Source: a virus. Taken from it: a DNA stretch of 36,241 nucleotides. The translations under genes and the position numbers were made by a program. Location of the stretch: the IMG/VR virus record IMGVR_UViG_3300030389_001910, positions 1 to 36,241 of that record; one strand, written 5' to 3'. Numbering within the stretch: position 1 is the stretch's first letter; each line of letters opens with the position of its first letter. The notes under the pieces are model-generated. The model made no database searches and had not been told where the DNA came from. It saw only the letters and a program-made list of their open reading frames with translations. Shown in pieces: positions 22,803 to 31,646 of this stretch.

Positions 22803-25007
22803 TTAGGCAACTTTTTCAATGAATTTATTCAATAATTGTCTATTCAAAGTCTTTTTCTGAGCAAATTTTAAGAACTCTCTTGCCATTCCAGCCGCTCTTG
22901 CACCTTTTTTGAATGTCAATTCTTGTTCTTCATCGGTCTCTCTTGGACCTCTTGGTAATATGTAATACTCATCAAATCCAGCGACTTTTGATATCGCAAC
23001 TTTCTTCTCTCTTAATTCTTTTTGTATCGCAACAATCTTTTCTTTATCACTATACTCACTTAATCCAAATTTTCTACAAATATCTCTAAGAGGTACTCTA
23101 CCTTGTTTACCAGTACCTGATACATAGAAACCTGTTATTGAAATATCAGGTAACTGAAGTTTTACAAAATTTAAGAAAGACTCAGTCTTATAGAATTGAA
23201 GTTGAGCTTGAACTTTAGTATCTGAACACTGAATAAATATGTCTTTACTAAAATCACTATGAGTCAATTGTTTACTGAGTTCTTTGACACCATTATTCCA
23301 AAAATTTGATCTTTCTGTAAATACATTTTCATGATGATGACTCTCACCATCAGTTAAGATAACCATATTTAATTTTTGTACTTTGTGTTTCTCTTGAAAT
23401 CTTTTAACGACTCTGTATGTAGTTAGTAAAGCAGCGTTCAATGGTGTACCACCAAGATTAAATTTTCTAGGAATATAAGTAGGCCATACATAGTCTTCGC
23501 CATATCTTGGACGATCATTTGACCAGTCTCTAGCGAAACCTAATAAATTAGTCATCATTAATTGAGTCTCTTGTTTTGTTTGATCACTTGAAAAGAATTC
23601 AAGTAAACGTAAATATTGAAAGTTATGATCACCAATAACTTCGTCTTGTATCTCATCAAGTGTACTTGTATGAATACGATCTGTAAACGCAAGAACTTGA
23701 TAAGGTATTTTTACTCTCTGACAAAACCAAATAAGATTGAATAACTGTATCAAAGTAAATCTCATATTATCTGCCATTGAACCTGACCAGTCAAGATACA
23801 TAATCATACCATGATTAGTCGCTCCAGGCAAAGTAGTCATTTTTGCAAATAAGTCTTCGTCAAATTTATAGTTGTGTAATTTAGTCATATCAAGAGAACC
23901 AGTCTTGGAGGTAGATGCTCTTTTGTATTGATCAGCAGACTTTTTCATTTCAAACTCTTTGACCATATATTGAACAACTTTTTTGTTATCATTAAAAACT
24001 TTTTTATAGTCTTCATGTATGTAAGTATCAAATGCCTCACTATGTTTATTTGTATATGATTCTACCAAATCGTCAGCAATCTCTTTGTGAGAATAGATTA
24101 ATTTATTTAAGTTTAATTTTTTAGGTGTTTGAGTATAGATTCTATCTTTTGCATCAGTATCATTGTTTTTGTTCATGGCATCTTGATATGCTTTATCAGT
24201 AGATGATTTTAAGTCACCATCATTTCCTAGACCTGCACCTTGTGATCCTACATCACCTGAATTATCTTTTGACTCTTCCTCACCACTATCAGACTCAGAT
24301 GCACCCTCATCAATTTTTTCTTCAGACTCTTCTGAACCCTCTGAACTTTGAACTTGTTCTTGACCTTCACTTGACTCTGACTGATCTGACTGAGATTGAC
24401 TATCAGTTTTTTCTTGTTCTTGATTGCCTGATTGATCTTGTTGACCATCACCATCTTGATCTTTTTGTTGTTCTTTGTGATACTGACACAATCTTGCGGC
24501 AAGTGATATTACGTCTTCAACACTTTTTAAAGTATCAACTTCGTCAATAAATTTTTGTTCTTCTTCATTTACATTACCAATAAGACCAGTTTTGTAAAAG
24601 ATATTAATCTTATCAATAATATTTAATTTAGATAAATCTTTATCTTTTAATTTGAAGAAGTCACCTTCTACTAATTCTTTGTAACCTTGTTTGAAGTTTT
24701 TTACTGAACCAGGGTATTTCTTTTGAAACATTTTCTCAATACGAGCATCCTCTAAAACATTGATGACAGAATGATTAATACCTTGAGCAACACCTCTCTC
24801 TAATAAATCCATAGGTGTATATAATGCATGACCAACTTCATGACAAACAAACATGTCATAAACATCATTACTAATTTCTTCTTTGAATATAGGTAAAACT
24901 AACTCTCTTGTTTCAACATTAAATGAAGCAGTATCTGCTTTTTTATGTCTAACAATAATATTCTCTTCAGAGAGAAGTTTCGCAATAGTGGATTTTTTAG
25001 TCATCAT
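22803..25007 (-). CDS. cobT: CobT-like VWA-domain protein with N-terminal zincin motif
   Basis: 734 residues. HEVGH at 56-60 in a helix followed by NVLEDARIEKMF (83-94) looks like a metal-binding peptidase-like (zincin) region. Residues 180-280 are a low-complexity Gln/Ser/Glu/Asp linker. The C-terminal part is a VWA domain with the MIDAS motif DWSGSM (406-411), NLGGTPLNAAL and VILTDGESHH. This layout matches the CobT-like partners of CobS/MoxR ATPases, whose gene follows. It is probably the substrate-binding half of a chelatase-like or remodelling complex. The start is ATGATG (25007 or 25004) with no ribosome site, and the promoter -10 lies about 9 bases upstream, so the message is nearly leaderless. 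Confidence 0.85.
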   Translation of the reverse strand: MMTKKSTIAKLLSEENIIVRHKKADTASFNVETRELVLPIFKEEISNDVYDMFVCHEVGHALYTPMDLLERGVAQGINHSVINVLEDARIEKMFQKKYPGSVKNFKQGYKELVEGDFFKLKDKDLSKLNIIDKINIFYKTGLIGNVNEEEQKFIDEVDTLKSVEDVISLAARLCQYHKEQQKDQDGDGQQDQSGNQEQEKTDSQSQSDQSESSEGQEQVQSSEGSEESEEKIDEGASESDSGEEESKDNSGDVGSQGAGLGNDGDLKSSTDKAYQDAMNKNNDTDAKDRIYTQTPKKLNLNKLIYSHKEIADDLVESYTNKHSEAFDTYIHEDYKKVFNDNKKVVQYMVKEFEMKKSADQYKRASTSKTGSLDMTKLHNYKFDEDLFAKMTTLPGATNHGMIMYLDWSGSMADNMRFTLIQLFNLIWFCQRVKIPYQVLAFTDRIHTSTLDEIQDEVIGDHNFQYLRLLEFFSSDQTKQETQLMMTNLLGFARDWSNDRPRYGEDYVWPTYIPRKFNLGGTPLNAALLTTYRVVKRFQEKHKVQKLNMVILTDGESHHHENVFTERSNFWNNGVKELSKQLTHSDFSKDIFIQCSDTKVQAQLQFYKTESFLNFVKLQLPDISITGFYVSGTGKQGRVPLRDICRKFGLSEYSDKEKIVAIQKELREKKVAISKVAGFDEYYILPRGPRETDEEQELTFKKGARAAGMAREFLKFAQKKTLNRQLLNKFIEKVA

Positions 25008-25020
25008 CTAATTATATAAT
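25005..25020. repeat. 16-bp direct repeat, copy 2
   Basis: Identical to 22754-22769. In this copy the terminal ATG is the first start codon of the VWA-protein gene. Confidence 0.7.
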
Positions 25021-25044
25021 GACAGGTTGGGGGTTTATTGTCAA
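25016..25044 (-). promoter_or_regulatory. Sigma70-like promoter of the cobT-like gene
   Basis: TTGACA (25039-25044), 17-base spacer, CATTAT (25016-25021). Predicted start is near 25009, two to five bases before the ATGs. The -35 overlaps the stop of the sugar dehydrogenase gene. Confidence 0.7.
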
Positions 25045-26198
25045 GGGTTAATTTTATCGTTTATTCTCTCATTCCCATAATTTTCCCATACATTGAAAAC
25101 GTCAATGTTTTCGGGCGTTTTATCACTTGGCCACGATTGGAACAAAATGTCGCAGTCTTCAATATCCACGATTTCGCCACCATTTTCCTTGATATAATGT
25201 TGAACTAATAGAATGTAACTTCCGTCTTCGTTATCTACACCCTCTTTGAAACCTGTGCTTGTAAATGCTACTTTTTTCTCAACTACTCTACCTGTTGCAT
25301 CTTCCAATACTCTTTTTGCAAGAGTCTCTGCTTGTTTTTCTCTTGTCAACATGGTTTGTCCAAATAGATCATAATCTAAACTTAATTGTTTTGACAACCA
25401 TCTTAGTGCAATGTTGTCTCTTGGATGACAACTTCCACCATCGCCCAAACCAGGTTTCCAATACTTAGAACTGACAAGTCTCTTAGTTGATTTCGATAAG
25501 ACATCACAGATAAAGTTTGCATCTGTATTTTTCATCTTATCTGCAACGTCTTGTATCATGTTTACAAAATTAATTTTTTGAGTTATGTAAGTATTGTAAA
25601 AAATTTTAATACACTCTGCTTCTTTTAGATTACAACTTTGTATTTTTATATTTGTACCTTCATATATTGATTTGTAATACTCAATCAATTTTTTTGGTCT
25701 GTATGCTTCTTGATCCACTGATAATTTTTCTTGCACACCAATAAGATACATTTCTGCATCCATGAAATCTTGAGCCACTGTTCCTTGTGCGATAAACTGT
25801 GGACTATAAACAAAATTAGTATTAGGAACTAAATCTATTAATTTTTTTTCACATGTGGTTGGTAACACTGTTGACATGACAACTATCATTTGATCTTTTG
25901 TCATGAACTCATTTAGTTCAGAAAGTGTTTCAGTTAAAATGGTGTAATCAAAATCTTTTGGTTCTAAATGACTTGTAGGTTTGTCTCCACCATATTCTTC
26001 ATCGTGTGGTGTTGGAACACAAACAAATACTATCTCTCTATCGTTCATAGATTCTTTTAGTGAACCATGAACTATTTCTCTAGGTTGATTACGGTTGGTT
26101 ACATTGGGATCAAAACCCGTAACATCGTGACCTTTTTCGTATGATACATCACTAAGAGGTCTACCTAACTTACCTAAACCAACAAATCCTACTTTCAT
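25041..26198 (-). CDS. UDP-glucose/GDP-mannose 6-dehydrogenase family protein
   Basis: 385 residues. N-terminal NAD-binding Rossmann motif GLGKLGRP (7-14); VCVPTPHDEE and MSTVLPTTCEKKL are characteristic; PQFIAQGTVAQDF parallels EFLREGTAxxDF; EAECIKIFYNTY carries the structural Lys/Asn; GDGGSCHPRD at 252-261 has the catalytic Cys257. The family oxidises a UDP- or GDP-hexose to the uronic acid in two NAD-dependent steps. Substrate cannot be decided. It ends the accessory block that includes three possible glycosyltransferases (ATGA overlap with the nearest), so it probably supplies a uronic-acid donor or acts on a host sugar nucleotide. Confidence 0.88.
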   Translation of the reverse strand: MKVGFVGLGKLGRPLSDVSYEKGHDVTGFDPNVTNRNQPREIVHGSLKESMNDREIVFVCVPTPHDEEYGGDKPTSHLEPKDFDYTILTETLSELNEFMTKDQMIVVMSTVLPTTCEKKLIDLVPNTNFVYSPQFIAQGTVAQDFMDAEMYLIGVQEKLSVDQEAYRPKKLIEYYKSIYEGTNIKIQSCNLKEAECIKIFYNTYITQKINFVNMIQDVADKMKNTDANFICDVLSKSTKRLVSSKYWKPGLGDGGSCHPRDNIALRWLSKQLSLDYDLFGQTMLTREKQAETLAKRVLEDATGRVVEKKVAFTSTGFKEGVDNEDGSYILLVQHYIKENGGEIVDIEDCDILFQSWPSDKTPENIDVFNVWENYGNERINDKINP

Positions 26199-27202
26199 TT
26201 TAAACTCCTTATAGTGTCAAACAATTCTTTCTCTGGTTGTCTTGTTATTAAATTATTATAATTATATTCAAGAATGTCATAATTGTCAACAACTAATTTC
26301 TTTAAATCTTTTTTTGATAAATTTAAAATTAATTCTTTTATGTTATTTAGTCTTTCTGACGGCTCGATTATCGTATCATATTGTTCATTCCACATATGAT
26401 TAAATGTTTTATATCCTAAACTTCTTAAATGTCTAAGTGAATATGGTGGGCCAATCATTATGAAAGGCATCTTTAATAACATTGCTTTGTATGTCTTTTC
26501 ACTTAAATGATACCTATCAGTTTCCCTTTCAAACAAACATTCTGTAATAATGTATATACTATTTTGATATGAAAACTCCTCATCGAATATTAGATTTACA
26601 TTCTGATTTGTTTTTTTAAAAGTGTCTTTCATATTTAAAGGATCATTATTATTATCATAATACATGTTCTTAAATTTTTCATCATAAACTATAGAGTAAT
26701 CTTTATCATTGTATGAATAACTAGATACATCTAGTAAATTATTATCAACAAAAAACTCAGTTATATCTCTTCTATGTCTTACAGGTTTCCCATTCAAACA
26801 TAAAAACTTCTTTTCGTGTCTTTTTTTATTTACATCTATATTGATATTATATCGTTGCATTGCATATTCAAAATACTCAAAATGTATCGTTTTTAAATGT
26901 GAGTCTTTTGCATAACCAGGGTTATTTGTTATTACATAACACTTATCAAGATCAATGTCCTTTTTAAACAATTCATTAATAATTTGTTGATCGGCGTCCT
27001 TTGCACTATGCATTTCAAATCCAATATGAATAAAAATATACTCATCATTATATTTAAAGTCTTTAAATAATTCACTTATATGTTTTGTTTTTATCCTAGT
27101 CGATGTATTAAATAATGTTATATTCTTATCTTTGAAATCTTTAAGAAAATCTTTGAAGTCGATATAATATATTAGACTATCGTATTGTGATAATATTTTC
27201 AT
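26195..27202 (-). CDS. Glycosyltransferase-like protein, tandem paralogue 1
   Basis: 335 residues. The N-terminal half has a strand-turn pattern (YVITNNPGYAKDSHLKTIHF) and KKFLCLNGKPVRHRRD; the C-terminal half has NLIFDEEFSYQNSIYIITE, then SEKTYKAMLLKMPFIMIGPP (234-253) and LRSLGYKTFNHMW. The SEKTYKA...PFIIIG...LGYKTF segment resembles the donor-binding part of GT-B enzymes such as fucosyltransferases and exostosin-like proteins, but the family is not certain. It is clearly homologous to the two genes upstream (27199-28245 and 28242-29273). Overlaps its neighbours by ATGA on both sides. Confidence 0.65.
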   Translation of the reverse strand: MKILSQYDSLIYYIDFKDFLKDFKDKNITLFNTSTRIKTKHISELFKDFKYNDEYIFIHIGFEMHSAKDADQQIINELFKKDIDLDKCYVITNNPGYAKDSHLKTIHFEYFEYAMQRYNINIDVNKKRHEKKFLCLNGKPVRHRRDITEFFVDNNLLDVSSYSYNDKDYSIVYDEKFKNMYYDNNNDPLNMKDTFKKTNQNVNLIFDEEFSYQNSIYIITECLFERETDRYHLSEKTYKAMLLKMPFIMIGPPYSLRHLRSLGYKTFNHMWNEQYDTIIEPSERLNNIKELILNLSKKDLKKLVVDNYDILEYNYNNLITRQPEKELFDTIRSLK

Positions 27203-28245
27203 GACAAACTTCTCATCGTATCTAGTAATTCTTTCTCTGGTCTTCTAGACATTAAGTTATTATAATTGTGTTCAAGTATCTCGTAGTTTTCACTAATTAA
27301 TTTTTTTAAGTCTCTTTTAGATAGATTTAAAATAAGTTGTTGTATTTTTCTCATTCTATCGTGAGGATTAATAATAGAGTCATAATCTTCATCCCACATA
27401 TGATTAAATGTTTTGTATCCTAATTTTTTTAGGACTTTTAAAATATGTGGTTGACCAACTATAATGAATGGCATTTTCCACAACATAGCCTTATATGTTT
27501 TCTCAGTAATATAACAGTTTTCTAAATCATCATCAAAGTAACACTCTGTTACAACATAGATACTATTTTCATATGAAAACTCGTTGTCAAAAACTAAATT
27601 AACATTTAAGTCTTTTGTTTTCCATTTTTTCATTGATACTTGATCGTCATCATAATAGTAATCATTAAACTTATTATCATATGTTAACGTAATGTCTTTA
27701 TCTCTAAATGAATAACTTGAGTCTTTAATTAAATCATTATCAATAAAAAAATCTGTAAGTGTTCTTCTAAAATATTTTGGTCTACCATTCAAACATAGAA
27801 ATTTTTTATCATGTCTTTTTTTATTAACATCGACAATAATATTATTTTTACATTTATCATAATGTGGTTGTTCAAGATTACATTGTTGTATTGCATATTC
27901 AAAAAATTCAAAGTGTATATGTTTTAAATGAGAGTTTTTAGCAAACGTATGATTGTTTGTTATAACATATACTTTATCTAGGTCTATATCCTTTTTAAAC
28001 ATTTGTTCTATTATTTGTGGATCAGATTTACTTGCGACATGCATTTCAAACGCAAGCATTATAAAAATATATTCACCATTGTACTCATAATCTTTAAACA
28101 AATCACTAATATGTTTTTGATTTTGTATAAAAAATGCGTGAGCATTAGTGTTAAAAAATGTAAAGTTTTTATTATCAAATTCTTTCAGTAGTTTTTTAAA
28201 ATCAATATAGTGAACAAAATTATCATAATGTGTTAGATACTTCAT
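27199..28245 (-). CDS. Glycosyltransferase-like protein, tandem paralogue 2
   Basis: 348 residues from ATG 28245 (GGAG, 6 bases upstream; the longer frame starts with TTG). Same architecture as its neighbours: MKYLTHYDNFVHYIDFKKLL at the start, DKKFLCLNGRPKYFRR, VYVVTECYFDDD, ITEKTYKAMLWKMPFIIVGQ and LGYKTFNHMWDEDYDSI. It carries an extra insert near residues 115-125 relative to paralogue 1. Divergence is spread through the middle while the C-terminal motif is kept, which suggests selection for different acceptors on one fold. Function inferred only. Confidence 0.65.
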   Translation of the reverse strand: MKYLTHYDNFVHYIDFKKLLKEFDNKNFTFFNTNAHAFFIQNQKHISDLFKDYEYNGEYIFIMLAFEMHVASKSDPQIIEQMFKKDIDLDKVYVITNNHTFAKNSHLKHIHFEFFEYAIQQCNLEQPHYDKCKNNIIVDVNKKRHDKKFLCLNGRPKYFRRTLTDFFIDNDLIKDSSYSFRDKDITLTYDNKFNDYYYDDDQVSMKKWKTKDLNVNLVFDNEFSYENSIYVVTECYFDDDLENCYITEKTYKAMLWKMPFIIVGQPHILKVLKKLGYKTFNHMWDEDYDSIINPHDRMRKIQQLILNLSKRDLKKLISENYEILEHNYNNLMSRRPEKELLDTMRSLS

Positions 28246-29273
28246 GGTAATCTCCAAAGGGTATCAAGTAATGGTTTCTCTGGTCTTCTTGATAATAACT
28301 TTCTATAGTTGTATTCTAGTGTATCATAATTATCTGATATTATTGTTTTTAAATCTACTTTAGATAAATTTAAAATAAGTTCTTTTATTTTATTCATTCT
28401 TGTTAATGGATCAGTTATATCATCATACTGTTCACTCCACATATGATTAAATGTTTTATATCCTAAACTTTTCAAAAATTTTAAACTGCCAGGTTGACCG
28501 ATGATAATAAACGGCATCTTTAATAACATTGCCTTATATGTTTTTTCAGTGATTGCCATCATTTGTGGATTATCATTAAAACAAGATTCTGTTATAACGT
28601 AAACACTATTTTCATAAGAGAACTCCTCATCTAATAATAAATTACAACTGGTATCATATGCAAGTATGCGATTTTCTTCTATAGTATTATTATTGTGGTA
28701 TATCTTATCAAACTTTTCATCATAAACTAAGTGAATGTCTTTATCTTTATATGAGTAACTAGACTGTTCAATTAGATTATTATTAATAAAAAAGTTAGTT
28801 ATATCTTTACGATGATTATGTGGAAATCCATTTAAACACAAGAATTTTTTATCATGTCGTTTATTTACAACATCCACATCTAAACTTATATCCCACCTTT
28901 TAAAGTTTCCGTTTTTAAAAACTATTTGTTGCATTGCGTATTCGTAATATTCAAAGTGTATATGTTTGATATGTGAGTCTCTATAATTATAGTTTGATGT
29001 GATAACATAAACTTTATCAAGATCAATATCTTTTTCAAAGAGTAAATTAAGTAATGTTGGATCAGTTTCTTGTGGTATATGTGGTTCATAACCAAGATGT
29101 ATAAAAACGTGTTCACCATTATAGTCATAATTTTTAAACAGTTTACTAATATGTTTATCACTATCCTCAACCGATGTGTTGAAAAATGAAAAATTTTTAT
29201 CTTTATAATCTCTTAAAAAATTATTAAAGTCTATGAAAAATATATGATCATCATAATTAGAAAATATTTTCAT
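28242..29273 (-). CDS. Glycosyltransferase-like protein, tandem paralogue 3
   Basis: 343 residues from ATG 29273 (GGAG, 7 bases upstream), chosen because the two paralogues begin with the same MKxL/F..YD pattern; the frame is open further upstream. Carries KKFLCLNGFPHNHRKD, VYVITESCFNDN, ITEKTYKAMLLKMPFIIIGQ and LGYKTFNHMWSEQYDDI. It overlaps the SGNH-type gene by 17 bases. It is the most upstream of the three copies. Confidence 0.65.
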   Translation of the reverse strand: MKIFSNYDDHIFFIDFNNFLRDYKDKNFSFFNTSVEDSDKHISKLFKNYDYNGEHVFIHLGYEPHIPQETDPTLLNLLFEKDIDLDKVYVITSNYNYRDSHIKHIHFEYYEYAMQQIVFKNGNFKRWDISLDVDVVNKRHDKKFLCLNGFPHNHRKDITNFFINNNLIEQSSYSYKDKDIHLVYDEKFDKIYHNNNTIEENRILAYDTSCNLLLDEEFSYENSVYVITESCFNDNPQMMAITEKTYKAMLLKMPFIIIGQPGSLKFLKSLGYKTFNHMWSEQYDDITDPLTRMNKIKELILNLSKVDLKTIISDNYDTLEYNYRKLLSRRPEKPLLDTLWRLP

Positions 29274-30018
29274 AGATAAACTCCATAATATTTTTCTGTG
29301 TCTCTTCATTAGGGTGATGATCTACATCACTGATGGCATGATACTTGTTATTCCTATCTAAATGTCTCACAAGTTCTATGCCTCCTAGTTTACCAAACAC
29401 AGGCCAACCCCAAAACATATCTTCATTTATTTCAGTTGATATCGGATTACTAATCATACTTTTCTGTGCAATCTTAATATCATGTTCATAGTCATTATCT
29501 TTTATTTGATAACGATTAAATGCGTTAATCATTTGAAACATTTTTAATTCTATATCTCTTGATTTACATATTGCATACAAAGAGTAAAATAAATTTATAT
29601 TTTTGTTAACAATATTTTCAGGTGTCGGATAACTAGAACCAAATGCATTATTGTACCAATTTTGTAATTCATGTAAATCATATACACCATACTTTGGTTT
29701 ACATGTTGCAGAAACTTTTAAATTAGGTTTAAGTGTTACCCAATTATTATTTACTAAGAAATCTTGTCTAGTCCATTCTGTCCAAGCGACAATAACTCGT
29801 TCAATATTTTCATTATTAAATATTTCTGTTATTACACTATGAAATATTCTTTCATTTCCTATCCCACACTTTGCAGTATTAATTACTTCAATATTAGTTT
29901 TGTCACTAAGTAATTCTGGCCACATTTTAAAAGTATGTGGTAAAGGTTTTGTAGTATATGGATAAAACTTATCTGTAAAACTACAACCACCAACTATAAT
30001 TTTAGAAGACTTTGACAT
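29257..30018 (-). CDS. SGNH/GDSL-type hydrolase-like protein
   Basis: 253 residues. Block I is IIVGGCSFTD with candidate nucleophile Ser13; block II is NTAKCGIGNERIF with the oxyanion Gly; the C-terminal ISDVDHHPNEETQKNI supplies the Asp and His of a D-x-H-P motif. This fold removes or transfers acyl groups, often acetyl on sugars. The block III Asn is not obvious (VIVAWTEWTRQD), as in many divergent phage members. Placed between the carbamoyltransferase and the glycosyltransferase-like genes, it may trim or modify the same glycan. Confidence 0.7.
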   Translation of the reverse strand: MSKSSKIIVGGCSFTDKFYPYTTKPLPHTFKMWPELLSDKTNIEVINTAKCGIGNERIFHSVITEIFNNENIERVIVAWTEWTRQDFLVNNNWVTLKPNLKVSATCKPKYGVYDLHELQNWYNNAFGSSYPTPENIVNKNINLFYSLYAICKSRDIELKMFQMINAFNRYQIKDNDYEHDIKIAQKSMISNPISTEINEDMFWGWPVFGKLGGIELVRHLDRNNKYHAISDVDHHPNEETQKNIMEFIYENIF

Positions 30019-31318
30019 TATATTTTCTCATAAAATCAACTGCATCATCCCATGTATTCACAATAGGTTGACCTTTGATATTCAAAGAAGTGTTTAATAA
30101 CATAGGACACCCAGTTTTTTCATGCCATTCTTCCAATATAAGGCGGGCTACAGACGGATTTGACTTCTCTACGACTTGTACACGGGCAGTGCCATCAATA
30201 TGTGTGACAGACTTATAATCGTGGAGTGCTTTTGATACGAACTGCATATAACGATTCTTTCTACCATAAAAGTATTCTTCAAAATATTCCTCTAGTATCA
30301 TTGGTGCAAATGGTCTATATTTCTGTCTTTTTTTAATTTGATTAATCGTATCTTTTAAATTTGTTCTAGGATCAGCGATAAGAGAACGATTACCCAGAGC
30401 CCTTGGTCCAAACTCTGCTCTTCCGTTTGCAATACCACAATACTTGTGTTCTAATAAATGATTTACTACTTGTTTTGGATTGACACTTCTTACAATATTA
30501 TAACCTAGATATGGATGTTTCCAATTTAATCTTGCACCATTGATTAATGCGGCCGCTCCTAGTGATGAACCTGCATCGCCAGGTGACGGCATAATCCAAA
30601 CATGATAGTCTTTAGGTATCTTACTATTTGCAACACAGTTTAAAGCACATCCACCCATAATGATTAGATTTTTTTTAGTTGTATATTTTAATAATTCTAA
30701 AAATTTTTTCTCATACAATTGTTGCACTGATGCTGCCAGATCATAGATGTGTGCGTTAGGATATATGTTTCCAACTCCTCTATGATTATTTTGATATAGT
30801 AAGTTTTCTAAATCATGTATCGGTTCACCATATGCGGCCATACCCATTGTAATATACTCATCTTCATTTGGTTTTAATCCTATTCTTTTAGTTATTGCAG
30901 AGTATAATAACCCTAATGAGTATGGATACTTCCATGACTTTATTTTTTTCATGTTGTGCCAAATTGATATCGTATCCCATTCTCCTATCGCATCAACTAC
31001 TATTATATTACAATCATGGAAAGGTGCAGTGTAATAACCTGCGGCAGCATGTGTCTGATGATGTTTAAAGTAATAATCATATTTACTTTTTGGTGATATC
31101 CATTTTTGTCCAGCATATAATCTTCTTGTATTTTTTAAAAATGGTGATTCATAAAATGCAGAACAACGATAACTTATTGGTATTTGTTTTTTCGATATCC
31201 ACTTATCGTTTTTTATACGACTATATCTTTCACTATGAGATGCATGAACAATCTCTTGACCATTTAGAACAGTAACACCTGCATCATGAAAACCCTCTGA
31301 TATTCCTATGTTATACAT
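30002..31318 (-). CDS. Carbamoyltransferase (NodU/TobZ family)
   Basis: 438 residues, shorter than many NodU/TobZ-type enzymes. Signature segments: FHDAGVTVL and SERYSRIKND near the start, KHHQTHAAAGYY (metal/Kae1-like domain), MGGCALNCVANSKI, PSPGDAGSSLGAAA, then the YrdC-like part GRAEFGPRALGNRSLIADPR and CPMLLNTSLNIKGQP. The family uses carbamoyl phosphate and ATP to carbamoylate a hydroxyl on a sugar, antibiotic or, in some phages, a hydroxymethylated base. The acceptor here is unknown; sugar genes surround it. Overlaps its neighbours by 8 and 17 bases. Confidence 0.9.
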   Translation of the reverse strand: MYNIGISEGFHDAGVTVLNGQEIVHASHSERYSRIKNDKWISKKQIPISYRCSAFYESPFLKNTRRLYAGQKWISPKSKYDYYFKHHQTHAAAGYYTAPFHDCNIIVVDAIGEWDTISIWHNMKKIKSWKYPYSLGLLYSAITKRIGLKPNEDEYITMGMAAYGEPIHDLENLLYQNNHRGVGNIYPNAHIYDLAASVQQLYEKKFLELLKYTTKKNLIIMGGCALNCVANSKIPKDYHVWIMPSPGDAGSSLGAAALINGARLNWKHPYLGYNIVRSVNPKQVVNHLLEHKYCGIANGRAEFGPRALGNRSLIADPRTNLKDTINQIKKRQKYRPFAPMILEEYFEEYFYGRKNRYMQFVSKALHDYKSVTHIDGTARVQVVEKSNPSVARLILEEWHEKTGCPMLLNTSLNIKGQPIVNTWDDAVDFMRKYNVKVF

Positions 31319-31646
31319 TTTTTTTCACTGTACAAAATCTTTTACATTTATAATATGCATCATCATAATTTTTCCATGAGTTAGGTAATGTATCACTGAA
31401 CCATTTTGACTCTAGTATCTTATCCAAAGGTTTTTTGAATATATTATATTCATCTTTGTGTTCCATGTATTCTCTCATGATATGTTTGTTCTTTCCGTCA
31501 TTTTCAGTTTTGTACAATCTATCATCATCATTAATATCATATTTGTAAGCAAGATTACTTAAATAACAACACGGCCATACTTGACCATCTGGGTTTACTA
31601 TAACTCTGTTGTTATTCTTCCATTCACACTCAATACAATTTGTCAT
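31311..31646 (-). CDS. Stand-alone SPASM-like Fe-S domain protein
   Basis: 111 residues with seven Cys: CIECEW at the start, VNPDGQVWPCCYLSN, and CKRFC near the end. This is the auxiliary-cluster (SPASM-like) half normally fused to the C-terminus of a radical SAM enzyme. Here it is a separate frame that begins as ATGA at the stop of the radical SAM gene. It may pair with that enzyme, be fused to it by a -1 slip at AAAA just before the stop, or be the product of a mutation that split the gene. Confidence 0.7.
   Translation of the reverse strand: MTNCIECEWKNNNRVIVNPDGQVWPCCYLSNLAYKYDINDDDRLYKTENDGKNKHIMREYMEHKDEYNIFKKPLDKILESKWFSDTLPNSWKNYDDAYYKCKRFCTVKKNV

Noticed and set aside
22796-22808. 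Palindrome GCCTAA-A-TTAGGC at the end of the VWA gene as a terminator
   Set aside because: No T-run follows and it spans the stop codon; the promoter -35 begins right after it.
24248-24502. Lys-rich minus-strand frame inside the VWA gene
   Set aside because: It is an out-of-frame reading of the low-complexity Gln/Ser/Glu linker.
21568-25007. Cobalamin biosynthesis by the CobS/CobT-like pair
   Set aside because: Only family-level similarity; no other cobalamin or porphyrin gene is in the window, so I keep the neutral ATPase/VWA reading.
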